Origin: Polaromonas sp. A23
GTDB lineage: Bacteria > Pseudomonadota > Gammaproteobacteria > Burkholderiales > Burkholderiaceae_C
DNA length: 64,000 nucleotides
Reading direction: 5' to 3'
Assembly: GCF_002001015.1 (NCBI RefSeq)
Contig: NZ_MUNO01000017.1
Coordinates: 43,501-107,500 of the forward strand
Shown: piece by piece, positions 52,930-61,581 of the stretch
How positions within the stretch are numbered: position 1 is the stretch's first letter
Layout: every line of letters starts with the position of its first letter
Made by a program: the position numbers and the translations under genes
Notes under the pieces: model-generated
What the model saw: only the letters and a program-made list of their open reading frames with translations
Told to the model about the DNA's origin: nothing
Database searches by the model: none

Positions 52930-53817
52930 TTACCCCTTCATTCGCAAAACAATCAAATCATGCAAAGCCTTTGCGGCCACGGACAGGCTTCCCTCTTGCC
53001 GGCGCACCACATAAATCTTTCGCGTCAGATTGGGGATGGGCAGGGATCGCGTCACCAGCGCCTTACGCTCAAAGTGAAACAGTGTGAGCGCCGGCACCAC
53101 ACTGATGCCCAGGCCCGCCTCCACCATGCCGGTGACTGTTGCCAGTTGATCCACCTCCAGAAATGTATTGGTTTGCAACGGGCGCAGCGCCGCATCAAGC
53201 GCCTGGCGCACGCTGCTGTTGCGTGACATGTGGATGAAAGGGTAGGGCACCAGTTTTTTCAGTGTCAGCGCTTTTTCGCTGGCCAGCGGGTGGTCTTTGC
53301 GGCACACCAGGAAAAATCTGTCGGAGCACAGCAACTGCACGTCCAGGCCTGCCTGGCTGGTGCCGGTGGCCGCGAGGGCGAAGTCTGCCTTGTTGCTGCG
53401 CACCAGGTCGATGCAGGGGTCGGACAGGAGGTCGCTGAGGTTCAGGTCTATGCCCGGCCAGGTCTTCCTGAACTCGGCAAAAATGGCTGGCAGCCAGCCC
53501 GCAGCCAGCGAGGGCAGGGCAGCAACATGCACCCGGCCCTTGCGGCGTTCGACATGGTCGCCCAGGTCGCTGATGGCCAGGCAGAAGTCTCCCAACAGCT
53601 GGCGTGCCGAGGTTTCAAACAAGCGCCCTTCGGCGCTCAGCTGCACGCTGCGGGTGTCGCGGTCAAACAGCCGGGTGCCGAGCGATTGCTCCATCGTGCG
53701 GATCAACGCGCTGAAGGCCGGCTGCGACAAATGGCAGGCCGCAGCCGCTTTGGTGAAGCTGCGCTGGTCGGCCAGCGCGATAAAGGCGCGCAGTTGCCGG
53801 GTGGAGAGGTCGGGCAT
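52930..53817 (-). CDS. LysR-family transcriptional regulator
   Basis: A 295-residue regulator with helix-turn-helix SFTKAAAACHLSQPAFSAL near residues 20-38 and an effector domain. The start ATG 53817 begins MPDLSTRQLRAF; the TTG at 53823 is less likely. It is divergent from the AtuA-like operon across 95 bp and probably controls it. Confidence 0.93.
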   Translation of the reverse strand: MPDLSTRQLRAFIALADQRSFTKAAAACHLSQPAFSALIRTMEQSLGTRLFDRDTRSVQLSAEGRLFETSARQLLGDFCLAISDLGDHVERRKGRVHVAALPSLAAGWLPAIFAEFRKTWPGIDLNLSDLLSDPCIDLVRSNKADFALAATGTSQAGLDVQLLCSDRFFLVCRKDHPLASEKALTLKKLVPYPFIHMSRNSSVRQALDAALRPLQTNTFLEVDQLATVTGMVEAGLGISVVPALTLFHFERKALVTRSLPIPNLTRKIYVVRRQEGSLSVAAKALHDLIVLRMKG

Positions 53818-53912
53818 CGCCAATTGAGTTGACTTTCAGATGAATCAATACGTATTTTCTATTTTACAAATGAACAGGGCAAGCCTAGAGTTGGGCCAAA
53901 TTTCCATTACCC
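53818..53912. promoter_or_regulatory. Divergent promoter region, LysR gene / AtuA-like operon
   Basis: An AT-rich gap with TTGACT at about 53830-53835 and the palindrome AATACGTATT at about 53848-53857, a candidate LysR-type box (T-N11-A like). Confidence 0.4.
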
Positions 53913-55277
53913 ATGACAGCGTCTTCCCTTTCCCCTCTGCTGATTGGCTGCGCTGCCGGTTTCTCCGGCGACCGTGTGGATGCGGCCGGAGCGGTGGTGG
54001 ACACGCTGATTGCACGCGGCGGGCCAGCGTTCCTGATTTTTGAAACCCTGGCCGAACGCACGCTGGCATTGGCGCAATTGCGCCGCCGCGTCGACCCCGA
54101 TGCCGGATATGAGCCGCTGCTCGACGACATGCTGCGCCCGGTGCTGGCGCGCTGCCTGCAGCACGGCATACGCATCGTCAGCAACTTTGGCGCGGCCAAC
54201 CCTCTGGCGGCTGCACGGCATATCCAGCGCATGGCCGGCGAGCTGGGCCTGGCGCAGCCGCGGATTGCCGTGGTCGGCGGTGACGACGTCTCGGGCGAAT
54301 CGCATCGTGCGTTACTGCGCGAACAGCTGGGGGGTTTGATCGACAACATCCGGATGGTCAGCGCCAACGCCTACATCGGTGCCGAGGCGATTGCTGCCGC
54401 GCTTGACGCTGGCGCGCAGATCGTGGTGGCTGGGCGCGTAGCCGACCCCTCGCTGACCGTCGGTCCGGCGATGTCGCACTTTGGCTGGCGCGCCGACGAC
54501 TGGGACCAACTGGCGCGCGCGACCATGGCCGGGCATTTGCTGGAATGCGGCGCGCAGGTCTGCGGCGGCTACTTCGCCGACCCCGGTTACAAGGAGGTGC
54601 CCGACCTGCATGCTCTTGGTTACCCGATTGCCGAGATCGACGCCGACGGCCACTGCGTCATCACCAAGGCGGCGCGCACCGGCGGTCTGGTCAACCTCGC
54701 CAGCGTGAAGGAGCAACTGCTGTACGAGGTGCACGACCCGGCCGCCTACCTCACGCCCGATGTGGTGGCGGACATCAGTGCCGCGGAGATCGAGCAGTTG
54801 GGCCCGGACCGCGTGGCCCTGCGCGGGGTGCGCGGCCATGCGCGGCCGGCCAGCCTGAAGGTCAATGTCTGCCATGAAGGCGGCTGGCTCGCGGAAGGTG
54901 AAATTTCCTATGCTGGTCCGCGTGCCGAAGCGCGCGCGCGCCTGGCCGCCGATGTGTTGCGCCAGCGACTGCAGGGGCTGAACCTGCGCGTGGATTTGAT
55001 AGGTGCCATGAGCATCATGGGGGGCGACGACGGCGGTTTGCTAGCGGCGACGGCGGCCGGCGATGCGCGCGACGTGCGCCTGCGCGTGGCTGCCACCCAC
55101 ACCGACCGAGCGCAGGCCGAACGCCTGGCGCGCGAAGTGACTGCGCTGTACTGCTGCGGTCCGGCGGGTGGTGGCGGTGTGCGCACCTCGCTGACCCCCC
55201 GGCTCAACACGCTGTCGTGCCTGGTGCCGCGCGAGGCGGTGCCAGCATATTTTGAAATGCTGGGGAACCTGGCATGA
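53913..55277 (+). CDS. AtuA-like (DUF1446) acyclic terpene utilisation family protein
   Basis: A 454-residue protein of the AtuA/DUF1446 family. GCAAGFSGDR near the start, NFGAANPLAAARHI, VVAGRVADPSLTVGP and ECGAQVCGGYFAD are conserved segments. AtuA of Pseudomonas is needed for citronellol/geraniol breakdown, but relatives occur with many substrates. It overlaps the next gene by 4 bp (ATGA) and a Bug protein gene follows. Confidence 0.9.
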   Translation: MTASSLSPLLIGCAAGFSGDRVDAAGAVVDTLIARGGPAFLIFETLAERTLALAQLRRRVDPDAGYEPLLDDMLRPVLARCLQHGIRIVSNFGAANPLAAARHIQRMAGELGLAQPRIAVVGGDDVSGESHRALLREQLGGLIDNIRMVSANAYIGAEAIAAALDAGAQIVVAGRVADPSLTVGPAMSHFGWRADDWDQLARATMAGHLLECGAQVCGGYFADPGYKEVPDLHALGYPIAEIDADGHCVITKAARTGGLVNLASVKEQLLYEVHDPAAYLTPDVVADISAAEIEQLGPDRVALRGVRGHARPASLKVNVCHEGGWLAEGEISYAGPRAEARARLAADVLRQRLQGLNLRVDLIGAMSIMGGDDGGLLAATAAGDARDVRLRVAATHTDRAQAERLAREVTALYCCGPAGGGGVRTSLTPRLNTLSCLVPREAVPAYFEMLGNLA

Positions 55278-55642
55278 GCGCCGACATGATCACCGTTCCG
55301 CTCTACCGCGCAGCCCACGGGCGTACTGGCGACAAAGGCAACCGTTCCAACATCAGCGTGATTGCCTGGCACCCGGACCTCTACCCCGTGCTGCTGGCCC
55401 AGGTGACGGAGGCCGTCGTGGCGCAGCACTTCGCGCATCGCCGGCCCAGCCGCGTACAGCGCCATGAATTGCCGATGCTCTGGGCCATGAACTTTGTGCT
55501 GGACGACGTGCTCGATGGCGGCGTCAACGATGCGCTCAATCTCGACACTCATGGCAAGGCGCTGTCGTTCTGGCTGCTGGACTTGCCGATACAGGTTCCT
55601 GCTGCACTGGCCGCCTTGCTGGCAGGGCCAGACCCCGGCTGA
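55274..55642 (+). CDS. AtuA-associated small protein (ferredoxin-like fold)
   Basis: A 122-residue protein that starts YRAAHGRTGDKGNRSNISVI, the hallmark of the small domain fused to or following AtuA-like proteins. It overlaps the AtuA-like gene by 4 bp, so the two probably form a two-part protein. Confidence 0.88.
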   Translation: MSADMITVPLYRAAHGRTGDKGNRSNISVIAWHPDLYPVLLAQVTEAVVAQHFAHRRPSRVQRHELPMLWAMNFVLDDVLDGGVNDALNLDTHGKALSFWLLDLPIQVPAALAALLAGPDPG

Positions 55643-55666
55643 TTTTTTTAACTAGAAGGAGACACC

Positions 55667-56650
55667 ATGAAAACACTCACAAATACGCGCATTCGTCCTG
55701 TCGTGCTGGCCATCACGGCTGCCTGCGCTTTGGCGCCGGTGCTCGCGCAAGCGCAGGGCTTTCCCGACAAACCGATCACCTTCGTTGTGCCTTTCGCCGC
55801 CGGCAGTGCCACTGATCAGTTGGCGCGGGCGCTGGGCCAGGCCCTCAGCAACGACAGCAAAGCCAGCGTGGTGGTGGAGAACAGGGCCGGCGCTTCCGGC
55901 ATCCTGGGTGCGCAGGCAGTGGCCAAGGCCAGGCCGGATGGCTACACCGTCCTCATCGCAACCAACACCACGCAGGCCGCCAACCAGCATCTGTACAAAA
56001 AACTGCCCTACGACCCGATCAAGGATTTCACGCCGCTGACCTCCTTGGGGCGGGGTGGCCAGATCATGGTGGTCAACCCCGCCTTGCCGGTCAGCAATGT
56101 GGGTGAGTTCATTGCGCTGGCCAAGTCCAAACCCGGCAAGCTGTCTTTTGGCAGCGGCAGCTCGTCCAGCCTGGTGGCGGTCGAGCTGTTCAAACAGATG
56201 ACAGGCACCTACATTCTGAACATTCCGTATAAGAGCAACCCGAACGCCGTGACTGATTTGTTGGGCGGCCAGATCGACATGATGATCACCGACATGGCCA
56301 CGGGCCTGCCGCAGGTGAAGGCCGGAAAACTCAAGGCGCTCGGGGTGTCAACACGGCAGCGCTCACCGCTGGCGCCTGACGTGCCGACCATTGCCGAGGC
56401 CGGCGTGAAAGGTTATGAGATGACTTACTGGTTTGCCGCCTATGCACCGGCGGGCACACCGGCCGATGTCACTGCCAAGTTGAACGAACTGTTGGTCAAG
56501 GCCGCCCGCAGCAGCACGGCAGCGCCTTTCTTCAAAGGCAGCGGCACCGAGATTTTCACAAGCAGCCAGGACGAGTTGCGTAAATTTCAGGCGGCAGAGA
56601 CGGTGAAATGGGGCAAGATCATCCAGGGGGCCGGGATTCAGCCCGAGTAA
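55667..56650 (+). CDS. Bug/TctC-family binding protein
   Basis: A 327-residue periplasmic receptor. The signal peptide ends VLAQA; PFAAGSATDQLARALG, ENRAGASGILGA and RPDGYTVLIATN follow. AGAAGGAGA precedes ATG 55667. It is the third gene of the LysR-divergent operon and probably captures the substrate of the AtuA-like pair. Confidence 0.94.
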   Translation: MKTLTNTRIRPVVLAITAACALAPVLAQAQGFPDKPITFVVPFAAGSATDQLARALGQALSNDSKASVVVENRAGASGILGAQAVAKARPDGYTVLIATNTTQAANQHLYKKLPYDPIKDFTPLTSLGRGGQIMVVNPALPVSNVGEFIALAKSKPGKLSFGSGSSSSLVAVELFKQMTGTYILNIPYKSNPNAVTDLLGGQIDMMITDMATGLPQVKAGKLKALGVSTRQRSPLAPDVPTIAEAGVKGYEMTYWFAAYAPAGTPADVTAKLNELLVKAARSSTAAPFFKGSGTEIFTSSQDELRKFQAAETVKWGKIIQGAGIQPE

Positions 56651-56662
56651 CCGGGTTGAGAT

Positions 56663-56712
56663 GCTGTGTAATTGATAGCGAACTATCGCGATTGCCAAAG
56701 GGCAAACTGCCC
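56663..56712. repeat. Short interspersed palindrome, intergenic
   Basis: The ATTGATAGCGAACTATCGCG core and the following GGGCA-AAC-TGCCC hairpin resemble the copy at 16604-16658. It directly precedes the family 1 palindromic element. Confidence 0.55.
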
Positions 56713-56726
56713 AAAACATCAACAAG

Positions 56727-56896
56727 CGTTAGTGTTCTGTCCCGCAAATAAGGTGATGAAATGAAATTGTCCAGTCAGCTGTCAGGCAAGGCGCGAGGAG
56801 GCGACATAGCCGTAGCTATGGCAACGACGAGTAACGCCGCATGGCGGCTGAATGGGCGATTTCATATCGCCTTTATTTGTGGGACAGGACACTAGC
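56727..56896. mobile_element. 170-bp palindromic MITE-like element, family 1 copy B
   Basis: Three mismatches from copy A at 13907-14076 over 170 bp. The same terminal inverted repeats and the centre CATAGCCGTAGCTATG (56805-56820) are present. It lies between the Bug gene and the short family 2 element. Confidence 0.85.
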
Positions 56897-56904
56897 GAGG
56901 GGAT

Positions 56905-56982
56905 CCAGGAGCCTGGGCGGTAAAAACTGTCCTCGCTGAGGCCTCTTTTCGATTCGACGCCTTCTGCCGCCCAGGCTCCTAG
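56905..56982. mobile_element. Internally deleted palindromic element, family 2 short copy
   Basis: Perfect 14-bp inverted ends (56907-56920 and 56967-56980: AGGAGCCTGGGCGG and its complement). Its complement aligns with the left half of the full copy at 58777-58945 (CTAGGAG(C/T)CTGGGCGGCA, then the GGCGTCGAA and GCGAGGACAGTTTTT segments) but lacks the central part. Its end supplies the TAG stop of the phospholipase-D-family gene. Confidence 0.75.
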
Positions 56983-58640
56983 AGCATCTCTTCCGGCGCA
57001 AACGGCCCGATCAGCATGAGCATCAGCTTGAGGCCGAGACTCGCGTCCGGCTCCGTGCGGGAATCTTTCAGCTGCGAGCCTTGCGGTGCGCGCCAGACGA
57101 GCAGGCCGTCCTGCAGCTCCACCTTGTAAGCGCCCTTGCTCAGCGCTGGCTCGATCAGGCGCGTGGTTTCGGCCGACAGCTTGCGGCTACGGATCACGAG
57201 CGCCACCTCGCTGTTCTGCAGCTGGGAGCGCAGGTCCAGGTTCATAGAGCCGACCACCAGCAGCTGATCGTCCAGGACCACCACCTTGGAGTGCAGGCTG
57301 GCGCGCGAGCCGCCGGCCGACCCGGAACTGCCCAGGGAGTTGAAGCTGCTCAGGGTGCCTTCCTGTTCGGCGCGCATTTCATACAGCTCGATGCCCAAGT
57401 CCAGCAGTGCCTTGCGGTAGCGGGCGTAACCCACGTGGGCCGCCGGTGCGTCATTGGAGGCCAGCGAGTTGGTCAACACGCGGATACGCACGCCCTTCTG
57501 CCGAATCGCTGCGAGCTGCGCCATCATGCGTTTCCCGGGAACGAAATAAGGCGAGACGATCAGCAGATCGCTTCTGGCTTCTGCCATCAGCTGCAGCAGG
57601 CCGTCGACCGTGGTGTCCTGGGCCGCTTCCACGGCGTCAGCGTCGGCGGCAATCTTGGAGGCCTTGTCGACCAGCAGAACGGACGGTGCCCAGGTCCACT
57701 CGAGCAATGCCAGGTTGGTGCTGGCTGGCAGCGGTGCCGGGGTGTTGGCCGAAGCGTTGAGTGCGGTGGCCTTGCGCGGTGCGGGTGCAGGCGGGCCGCT
57801 AGCTTCGCCAGTGCCTGATGCTGCCGTGCCGCCTGGCTGGGCCGCGGCCGGCGGCGGTTTCAGCGCCTCTATCTCCTTGGCCGTCATCAGCGACTGCACC
57901 GGATAGGCCAGCGGATTGTTCCAGTAAAGATCGAAGCTGCGCGAGAGTTCACGCACGATGCGGCCGGCGGCCAGTACGTCGGCGTCGATGAAGTTGGTGC
58001 CCTCGCCCTGGCCGAAATAGGTTTCGCCCAGGTTGCGCCCGCCGGTGATGGCGACCGCGTTGTCGGCGACAAAAATCTTGTTGTGCATGCGGCGCTGAAC
58101 GCGGTCCATGTCTTTCAGCGAGCCAAGGATGCGGAAAAATAGCGAGCGGCGTCCGCCCGGCAGCGGGTTGAACAGCCGCAACTCGATGTTTTTCTCAAAG
58201 GCCAGCTTGAGGACCTGGGCATTTTTGCCGACGGTGTTGAAGTCGTCGAGCAGGATGCGTATGCGCACTCCGCGTGCGGCAGCCGTGCGCAGGGCGTCGA
58301 ACATGCGCTCGGTGGTTTCATCCATGTGGATCGCGTAATACTGGATGTCCAGTGTTTTCTGCGCCGCGTCTATCAGGGCCATGCGGCTGGTGAAAGCGAG
58401 TTCGGCACTGTTGACAAGGGCAAACCCCGAGTCGTTGCGGGTGCCCGCGCGGGCTGCCCGCTCCTGCACGGCCCGGCCCAGCCGGGTCTCCGACGGGTTG
58501 GCCAGCGCGCTCGAGACCGGCCGGTCCACTTCGCTGGGCAGAGAGGCGCAGCCGGCCAGCCAGGCGCCGAGCATCAGCGGGGCGACGCAGCGCCAGGAAG
58601 TGGAAAACAGGCGGGCATGAGACAGCGTACGTAGGTGCAT
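56979..58640 (-). CDS. Phospholipase-D-family lipoprotein (cardiolipin synthase-like)
   Basis: A 553-residue lipoprotein (lipobox WLAGC) with two HKD motifs: MHNKIFVADNAVAITGG and LHSKVVVLDDQLLVVGS. This is the pattern of ClsC-like cardiolipin synthases and related phosphatidyltransferases. A proline/alanine-rich, low-complexity linker separates the halves. The stop codon TAG is formed by the end of the family 2 short element, and the full family 2 element lies upstream. Confidence 0.9.
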   Translation of the reverse strand: MHLRTLSHARLFSTSWRCVAPLMLGAWLAGCASLPSEVDRPVSSALANPSETRLGRAVQERAARAGTRNDSGFALVNSAELAFTSRMALIDAAQKTLDIQYYAIHMDETTERMFDALRTAAARGVRIRILLDDFNTVGKNAQVLKLAFEKNIELRLFNPLPGGRRSLFFRILGSLKDMDRVQRRMHNKIFVADNAVAITGGRNLGETYFGQGEGTNFIDADVLAAGRIVRELSRSFDLYWNNPLAYPVQSLMTAKEIEALKPPPAAAQPGGTAASGTGEASGPPAPAPRKATALNASANTPAPLPASTNLALLEWTWAPSVLLVDKASKIAADADAVEAAQDTTVDGLLQLMAEARSDLLIVSPYFVPGKRMMAQLAAIRQKGVRIRVLTNSLASNDAPAAHVGYARYRKALLDLGIELYEMRAEQEGTLSSFNSLGSSGSAGGSRASLHSKVVVLDDQLLVVGSMNLDLRSQLQNSEVALVIRSRKLSAETTRLIEPALSKGAYKVELQDGLLVWRAPQGSQLKDSRTEPDASLGLKLMLMLIGPFAPEEML

Positions 58641-58776
58641 GAAGCGGCTTTGGAGGATGCAGCCACTTTAGCGTGAGCGGCTGTTTCAAAGGCCGCGGCA
58701 TGGCCCGACGCGGGCGCAAGATTTTGTAGGCGGTTTGCCCGACACCCGGCTGCGACCTGCGGCGGGTGCGGCAGTG

Positions 58777-58945
58777 CTAGGAGTCTGGGCGGCAGAAGGC
58801 GTCGAAGCGAAAAGCGGCCCCGGCGAGGACAGTTTTTGCCGGGTTTGCAGTCCCATAGCCGTAGCTATGGGACAAAAAGCCGGTGAAAAATGGACCGCCG
58901 CGGTCGCTTTGCAGCCGACGTCCCTTCTGCCGCCCAGACTCCTAG
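58777..58945. mobile_element. 169-bp palindromic element, family 2 full copy
   Basis: Perfect 23-bp terminal inverted repeats (58777-58799 and 58923-58945; CTAGGAGTCTGGGCGGCAGA is the start). The whole unit is an imperfect palindrome centred on CCCATAGCCGTAGCTATGGG (58852-58871), the same centre as family 1. It lies between uup and the phospholipase-D-family gene and its right end forms the uup stop codon. Confidence 0.85.
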
Positions 58946-60870
58946 GTGGACAGGTTTTCCCAGCGCTGCAGGGCCGCCATCAGTTCTTCCTCGATCTTGG
59001 CGTTGCGGGCATTCAGCTCAGCCGCGCGCTTGGCATTGCTGGTGTAAAGCGTGCCGTCGAACAACTCCTGTGTGATGGCTTTCTGCTGCGACTCGAGCTG
59101 CTGGATCAACGCCGGCAGACCGTCGAGTTCACGCTGTTCCTTGTAGCTCAGCTTCTTTTTTGATAGCTGCTCGCGCCCGTCCTTATTGGACTCAGAGGTA
59201 TTTTTGCTTGTATTTTTGGCGCTGGAGGCTGCAGCCGGGGTTTTGCCGCTGCCGGTGATTTGCGCCGCCCGTTTCGACTGGGTGAGCCAGTCCGTGACAC
59301 CGCCTTCGTACTCGCGCCAGAAGCCCGGGTTCTCGGGCGTGCCTTCATAGGCAATGGTGCTGGTGACCACGTTGTCGAGAAAGCGCCGGTCATGGCTGAC
59401 CAGGAACACGGTGCCTTCATAGTTCTGCAGCAGGTCTTCCAGCAGTTCCAGCGTGTCGATGTCCAGGTCGTTGGTCGGCTCGTCCAGCACCAGCACGTTG
59501 GCTGGCCTTGCAAACAGACGTGCCAGCAGCAGGCGGTTGCGCTCGCCGCCCGAGAGCGTACGCACCGGTGAATTGGCGCGTGCCGGCGAGAACAGAAAAT
59601 CGGTCAGGTAACTCTTGACGTGTTTTTTCTGGCCGTTGATCTCGACCCATTCGCTGCCGGGGCTGATGAAATCTTCCAGCGTGGCGTCGAGGTCCAGGCT
59701 GTCGCGCATCTGGTCGAAGTAGGCAACCTGCAGGTTCGCGCCCTGGCGGATCTTGCCGGGTGGCGTCGTCACGTCGGGTTGCAGTTCGCCCAGGATCAGC
59801 TTGAGCAGGGTGGTTTTGCCGGCGCCGTTCGGCCCCAGCAGGCCAACCTTGTCGCCGCGCAGCAGGGTGCCGGTGAACTTGTTGACGATGATTTTTTCGG
59901 CACCCGGGTGGCCGAAGCTCTTGCTCACATCGGTCAGTTCGGCCACGATCTTGCCGCTTTTCTCGCCGCTGGAAACGTCCAGGTTGACGCGGCCGACGGC
60001 ATCGCGCCGTGCCGCGCGGTTGTCGCGCAGGGCTTCGAGCCGGCCGATGCGTGCCACGCTGCGGGTGCGGCGCGCTTCCACGCCCTTGCGGATCCACACC
60101 TCTTCCTGGGCCAGCAGTTTGTCAGCCTTGGCGTTGATCACGGCTTCCTGTGCCATCTGTTCTTCTTTTTGCACCAGGTACTGCGCAAAGTTGCCGGGGT
60201 AGCTCAGCAGCTTGCCGCGGTCCAACTCCACGATGACGGTGGCGACCTGGTCCAGGAAGGCCCGGTCATGGGTAATGGTGATGATGCTGCCGTTGAAATT
60301 GACCAGCAGTTCCTCCAGCCAGGCGATCGAATCGAGGTCCAGGTGGTTGGTGGGTTCGTCCAGCAGCAGCACGTCGGGCTTGGCGACCAGCGCCTGCGCC
60401 AGCGCCACGCGTTTTTTGGTGCCGCCCGAGAGCGAGCCGACGATGGCGTCTTTGTCCAGATGCAGGCGATGCAGGGTTTCCTCGACGCGCTGCTCCCAGT
60501 TCCAGCCGTCTAGAGCCTCGATTTCCGACTGCAGTGCGTCCAGGTCGGTGTGTTCGTCGGCTGCCAGATATTGCTCAACCACGTGCCTTGTCCTTGCCAG
60601 TCCTGCGCTGGCAGCTATGAAAACAGTAGCGTGCGGGTCCAGGCTGGGCTCTTGCGGAACGTAGGCGATGCGCAGGTTCTGCTGTAGCTGCAAGGTGCCG
60701 TCGTCAGGCTTTTCCAGGCCGGCGAGGATTTTGAGCAGGGAAGATTTGCCGGTGCCGTTGCGGCCGATCAGGCCAATGCGCTGGTTGGGTTCGAGTGAAA
60801 AATCTGCGTGGTTCAGCAGTGCGACGTGCCCAAAAGCGAGTTGGGCGTCCAGAAGTGTAATTAATGCCAT
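58942..60870 (-). CDS. uup: ABC-F family ATP-binding protein Uup
   Basis: A 642-residue cytosolic ABC-F protein with two ATPase domains and no membrane part. Walker A motifs [12 protein letters not shown] and [12 protein letters not shown], signature loops [12 protein letters not shown] and [12 protein letters not shown], and Walker [17 protein letters not shown] are all intact. A linker and C-terminal coiled coil follow, as in Uup. ATG 60870 starts [14 protein letters not shown]. Two short palindromes lie inside the gene, one encoding much of the linker. The stop codon belongs to the family 2 element. Confidence 0.94.
   Translation of the reverse strand: MALITLLDAQLAFGHVALLNHADFSLEPNQRIGLIGRNGTGKSSLLKILAGLEKPDDGTLQLQQNLRIAYVPQEPSLDPHATVFIAASAGLARTRHVVEQYLAADEHTDLDALQSEIEALDGWNWEQRVEETLHRLHLDKDAIVGSLSGGTKKRVALAQALVAKPDVLLLDEPTNHLDLDSIAWLEELLVNFNGSIITITHDRAFLDQVATVIVELDRGKLLSYPGNFAQYLVQKEEQMAQEAVINAKADKLLAQEEVWIRKGVEARRTRSVARIGRLEALRDNRAARRDAVGRVNLDVSSGEKSGKIVAELTDVSKSFGHPGAEKIIVNKFTGTLLRGDKVGLLGPNGAGKTTLLKLILGELQPDVTTPPGKIRQGANLQVAYFDQMRDSLDLDATLEDFISPGSEWVEINGQKKHVKSYLTDFLFSPARANSPVRTLSGGERNRLLLARLFARPANVLVLDEPTNDLDIDTLELLEDLLQNYEGTVFLVSHDRRFLDNVVTSTIAYEGTPENPGFWREYEGGVTDWLTQSKRAAQITGSGKTPAAASSAKNTSKNTSESNKDGREQLSKKKLSYKEQRELDGLPALIQQLESQQKAITQELFDGTLYTSNAKRAAELNARNAKIEEELMAALQRWENLST
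59155..59206. repeat. Short interspersed palindrome encoding the Uup linker
   Basis: On the minus strand CAAAAATACCTCTGAGTCCA, then GGACGGGCGCGAGCAGCTATC, matches the family's left segment and core. It is translated in frame as about residues 555-572, between the second ATPase domain and the C-terminal coiled coil. Confidence 0.6.
60610..60630. repeat. Short palindrome core inside uup
   Basis: AGCTATGAAAACAGTAGC resembles the family core and is read in frame at about residues 81-87, after the first Walker A motif. Confidence 0.45.
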
Positions 60871-61011
60871 GTTGTCAGGGATTATCCGGGTGTGCCATTT
60901 CGCATGCTGGTTTTCGGGCTTTGGGGGATGCGGCCGGATGGCTATAGTGCAATGGACATCAGCGGCGGGAAGGCTGCCGAAGCGCTCGCTCGACATCACT
61001 GGAAGCTGTTT

Positions 61012-61581
61012 ATGGAATTACAAATCAACGGCCAGGCTGTGCAGGTGGAGGCCGACCCGGCCATGCCTTTGCTGTGGGTACTGCGCGACCTGCTCAATAT
61101 GACGGGCACCAAGTTCGGCTGTGGTGTGGCCGCCTGCGGCGCCTGCACTGTCCGGGTGGACGGGCAGGCCGTCCGGTCTTGCGTGGTGCCAGCGGCGACT
61201 CTGGTTGGCAAAACCATTCAGACCATCGAGGCGCTGGGCACACCGGCCAAACCGCATGTGCTGCAGCAGGCGTGGATTGCCGAGCAGGTGCCGCAATGCG
61301 GCTACTGCCAGTCCGGCATGCTGATGGCGGCAGCCGCTTTGCTTGAAAAGACGCCAAAACCGACCGATGCCGACATTGACGCGGCCATGACCAATATTTG
61401 TCGCTGCGGCACCTACCAGCGGATCCGGCTGGCGATCAAGCGGGCCGCGAGCGTGGCGCCCGCTGGCAAGGGCCCGACATCTAAGGCTCAATTTTCCGCC
61501 GGGCCGCCCCAAGGAAAATTAGCCCCCCGGGGGGGCAGCGCATTACGCGAAGCGAAAAGCGTGGGGGCCAAGTCATCATGA
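61012..61581 (+). CDS. (2Fe-2S) subunit of a molybdenum hydroxylase (IorA-like)
   Basis: The small electron-transfer subunit of an isoquinoline 1-oxidoreductase/aldehyde oxidase-type enzyme. Plant-type cluster ligands C37, C42, C45 and C57 and the second cluster ligands C96, C99, C130 and C132 are present. ATG 61012 begins [11 protein letters not shown]. The normal protein ends near residue 150; the last about 30 residues are encoded by a GC-rich intergenic repeat (61487-61571). It overlaps the large-subunit gene by 4 bp. Confidence 0.93.
   Translation: MELQINGQAVQVEADPAMPLLWVLRDLLNMTGTKFGCGVAACGACTVRVDGQAVRSCVVPAATLVGKTIQTIEALGTPAKPHVLQQAWIAEQVPQCGYCQSGMLMAAAALLEKTPKPTDADIDAAMTNICRCGTYQRIRLAIKRAASVAPAGKGPTSKAQFSAGPPQGKLAPRGGSALREAKSVGAKSS
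61487..61571. repeat. GC-rich repeat read through by the iorA-like gene
   Basis: Contains CCCCCCGGGGGGG followed by GCGCATTACGCGAAGCGAAA and GTGGGGG, the same layout as 7984-8067. It encodes the C-terminal tail of the (2Fe-2S) subunit. Confidence 0.55.
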
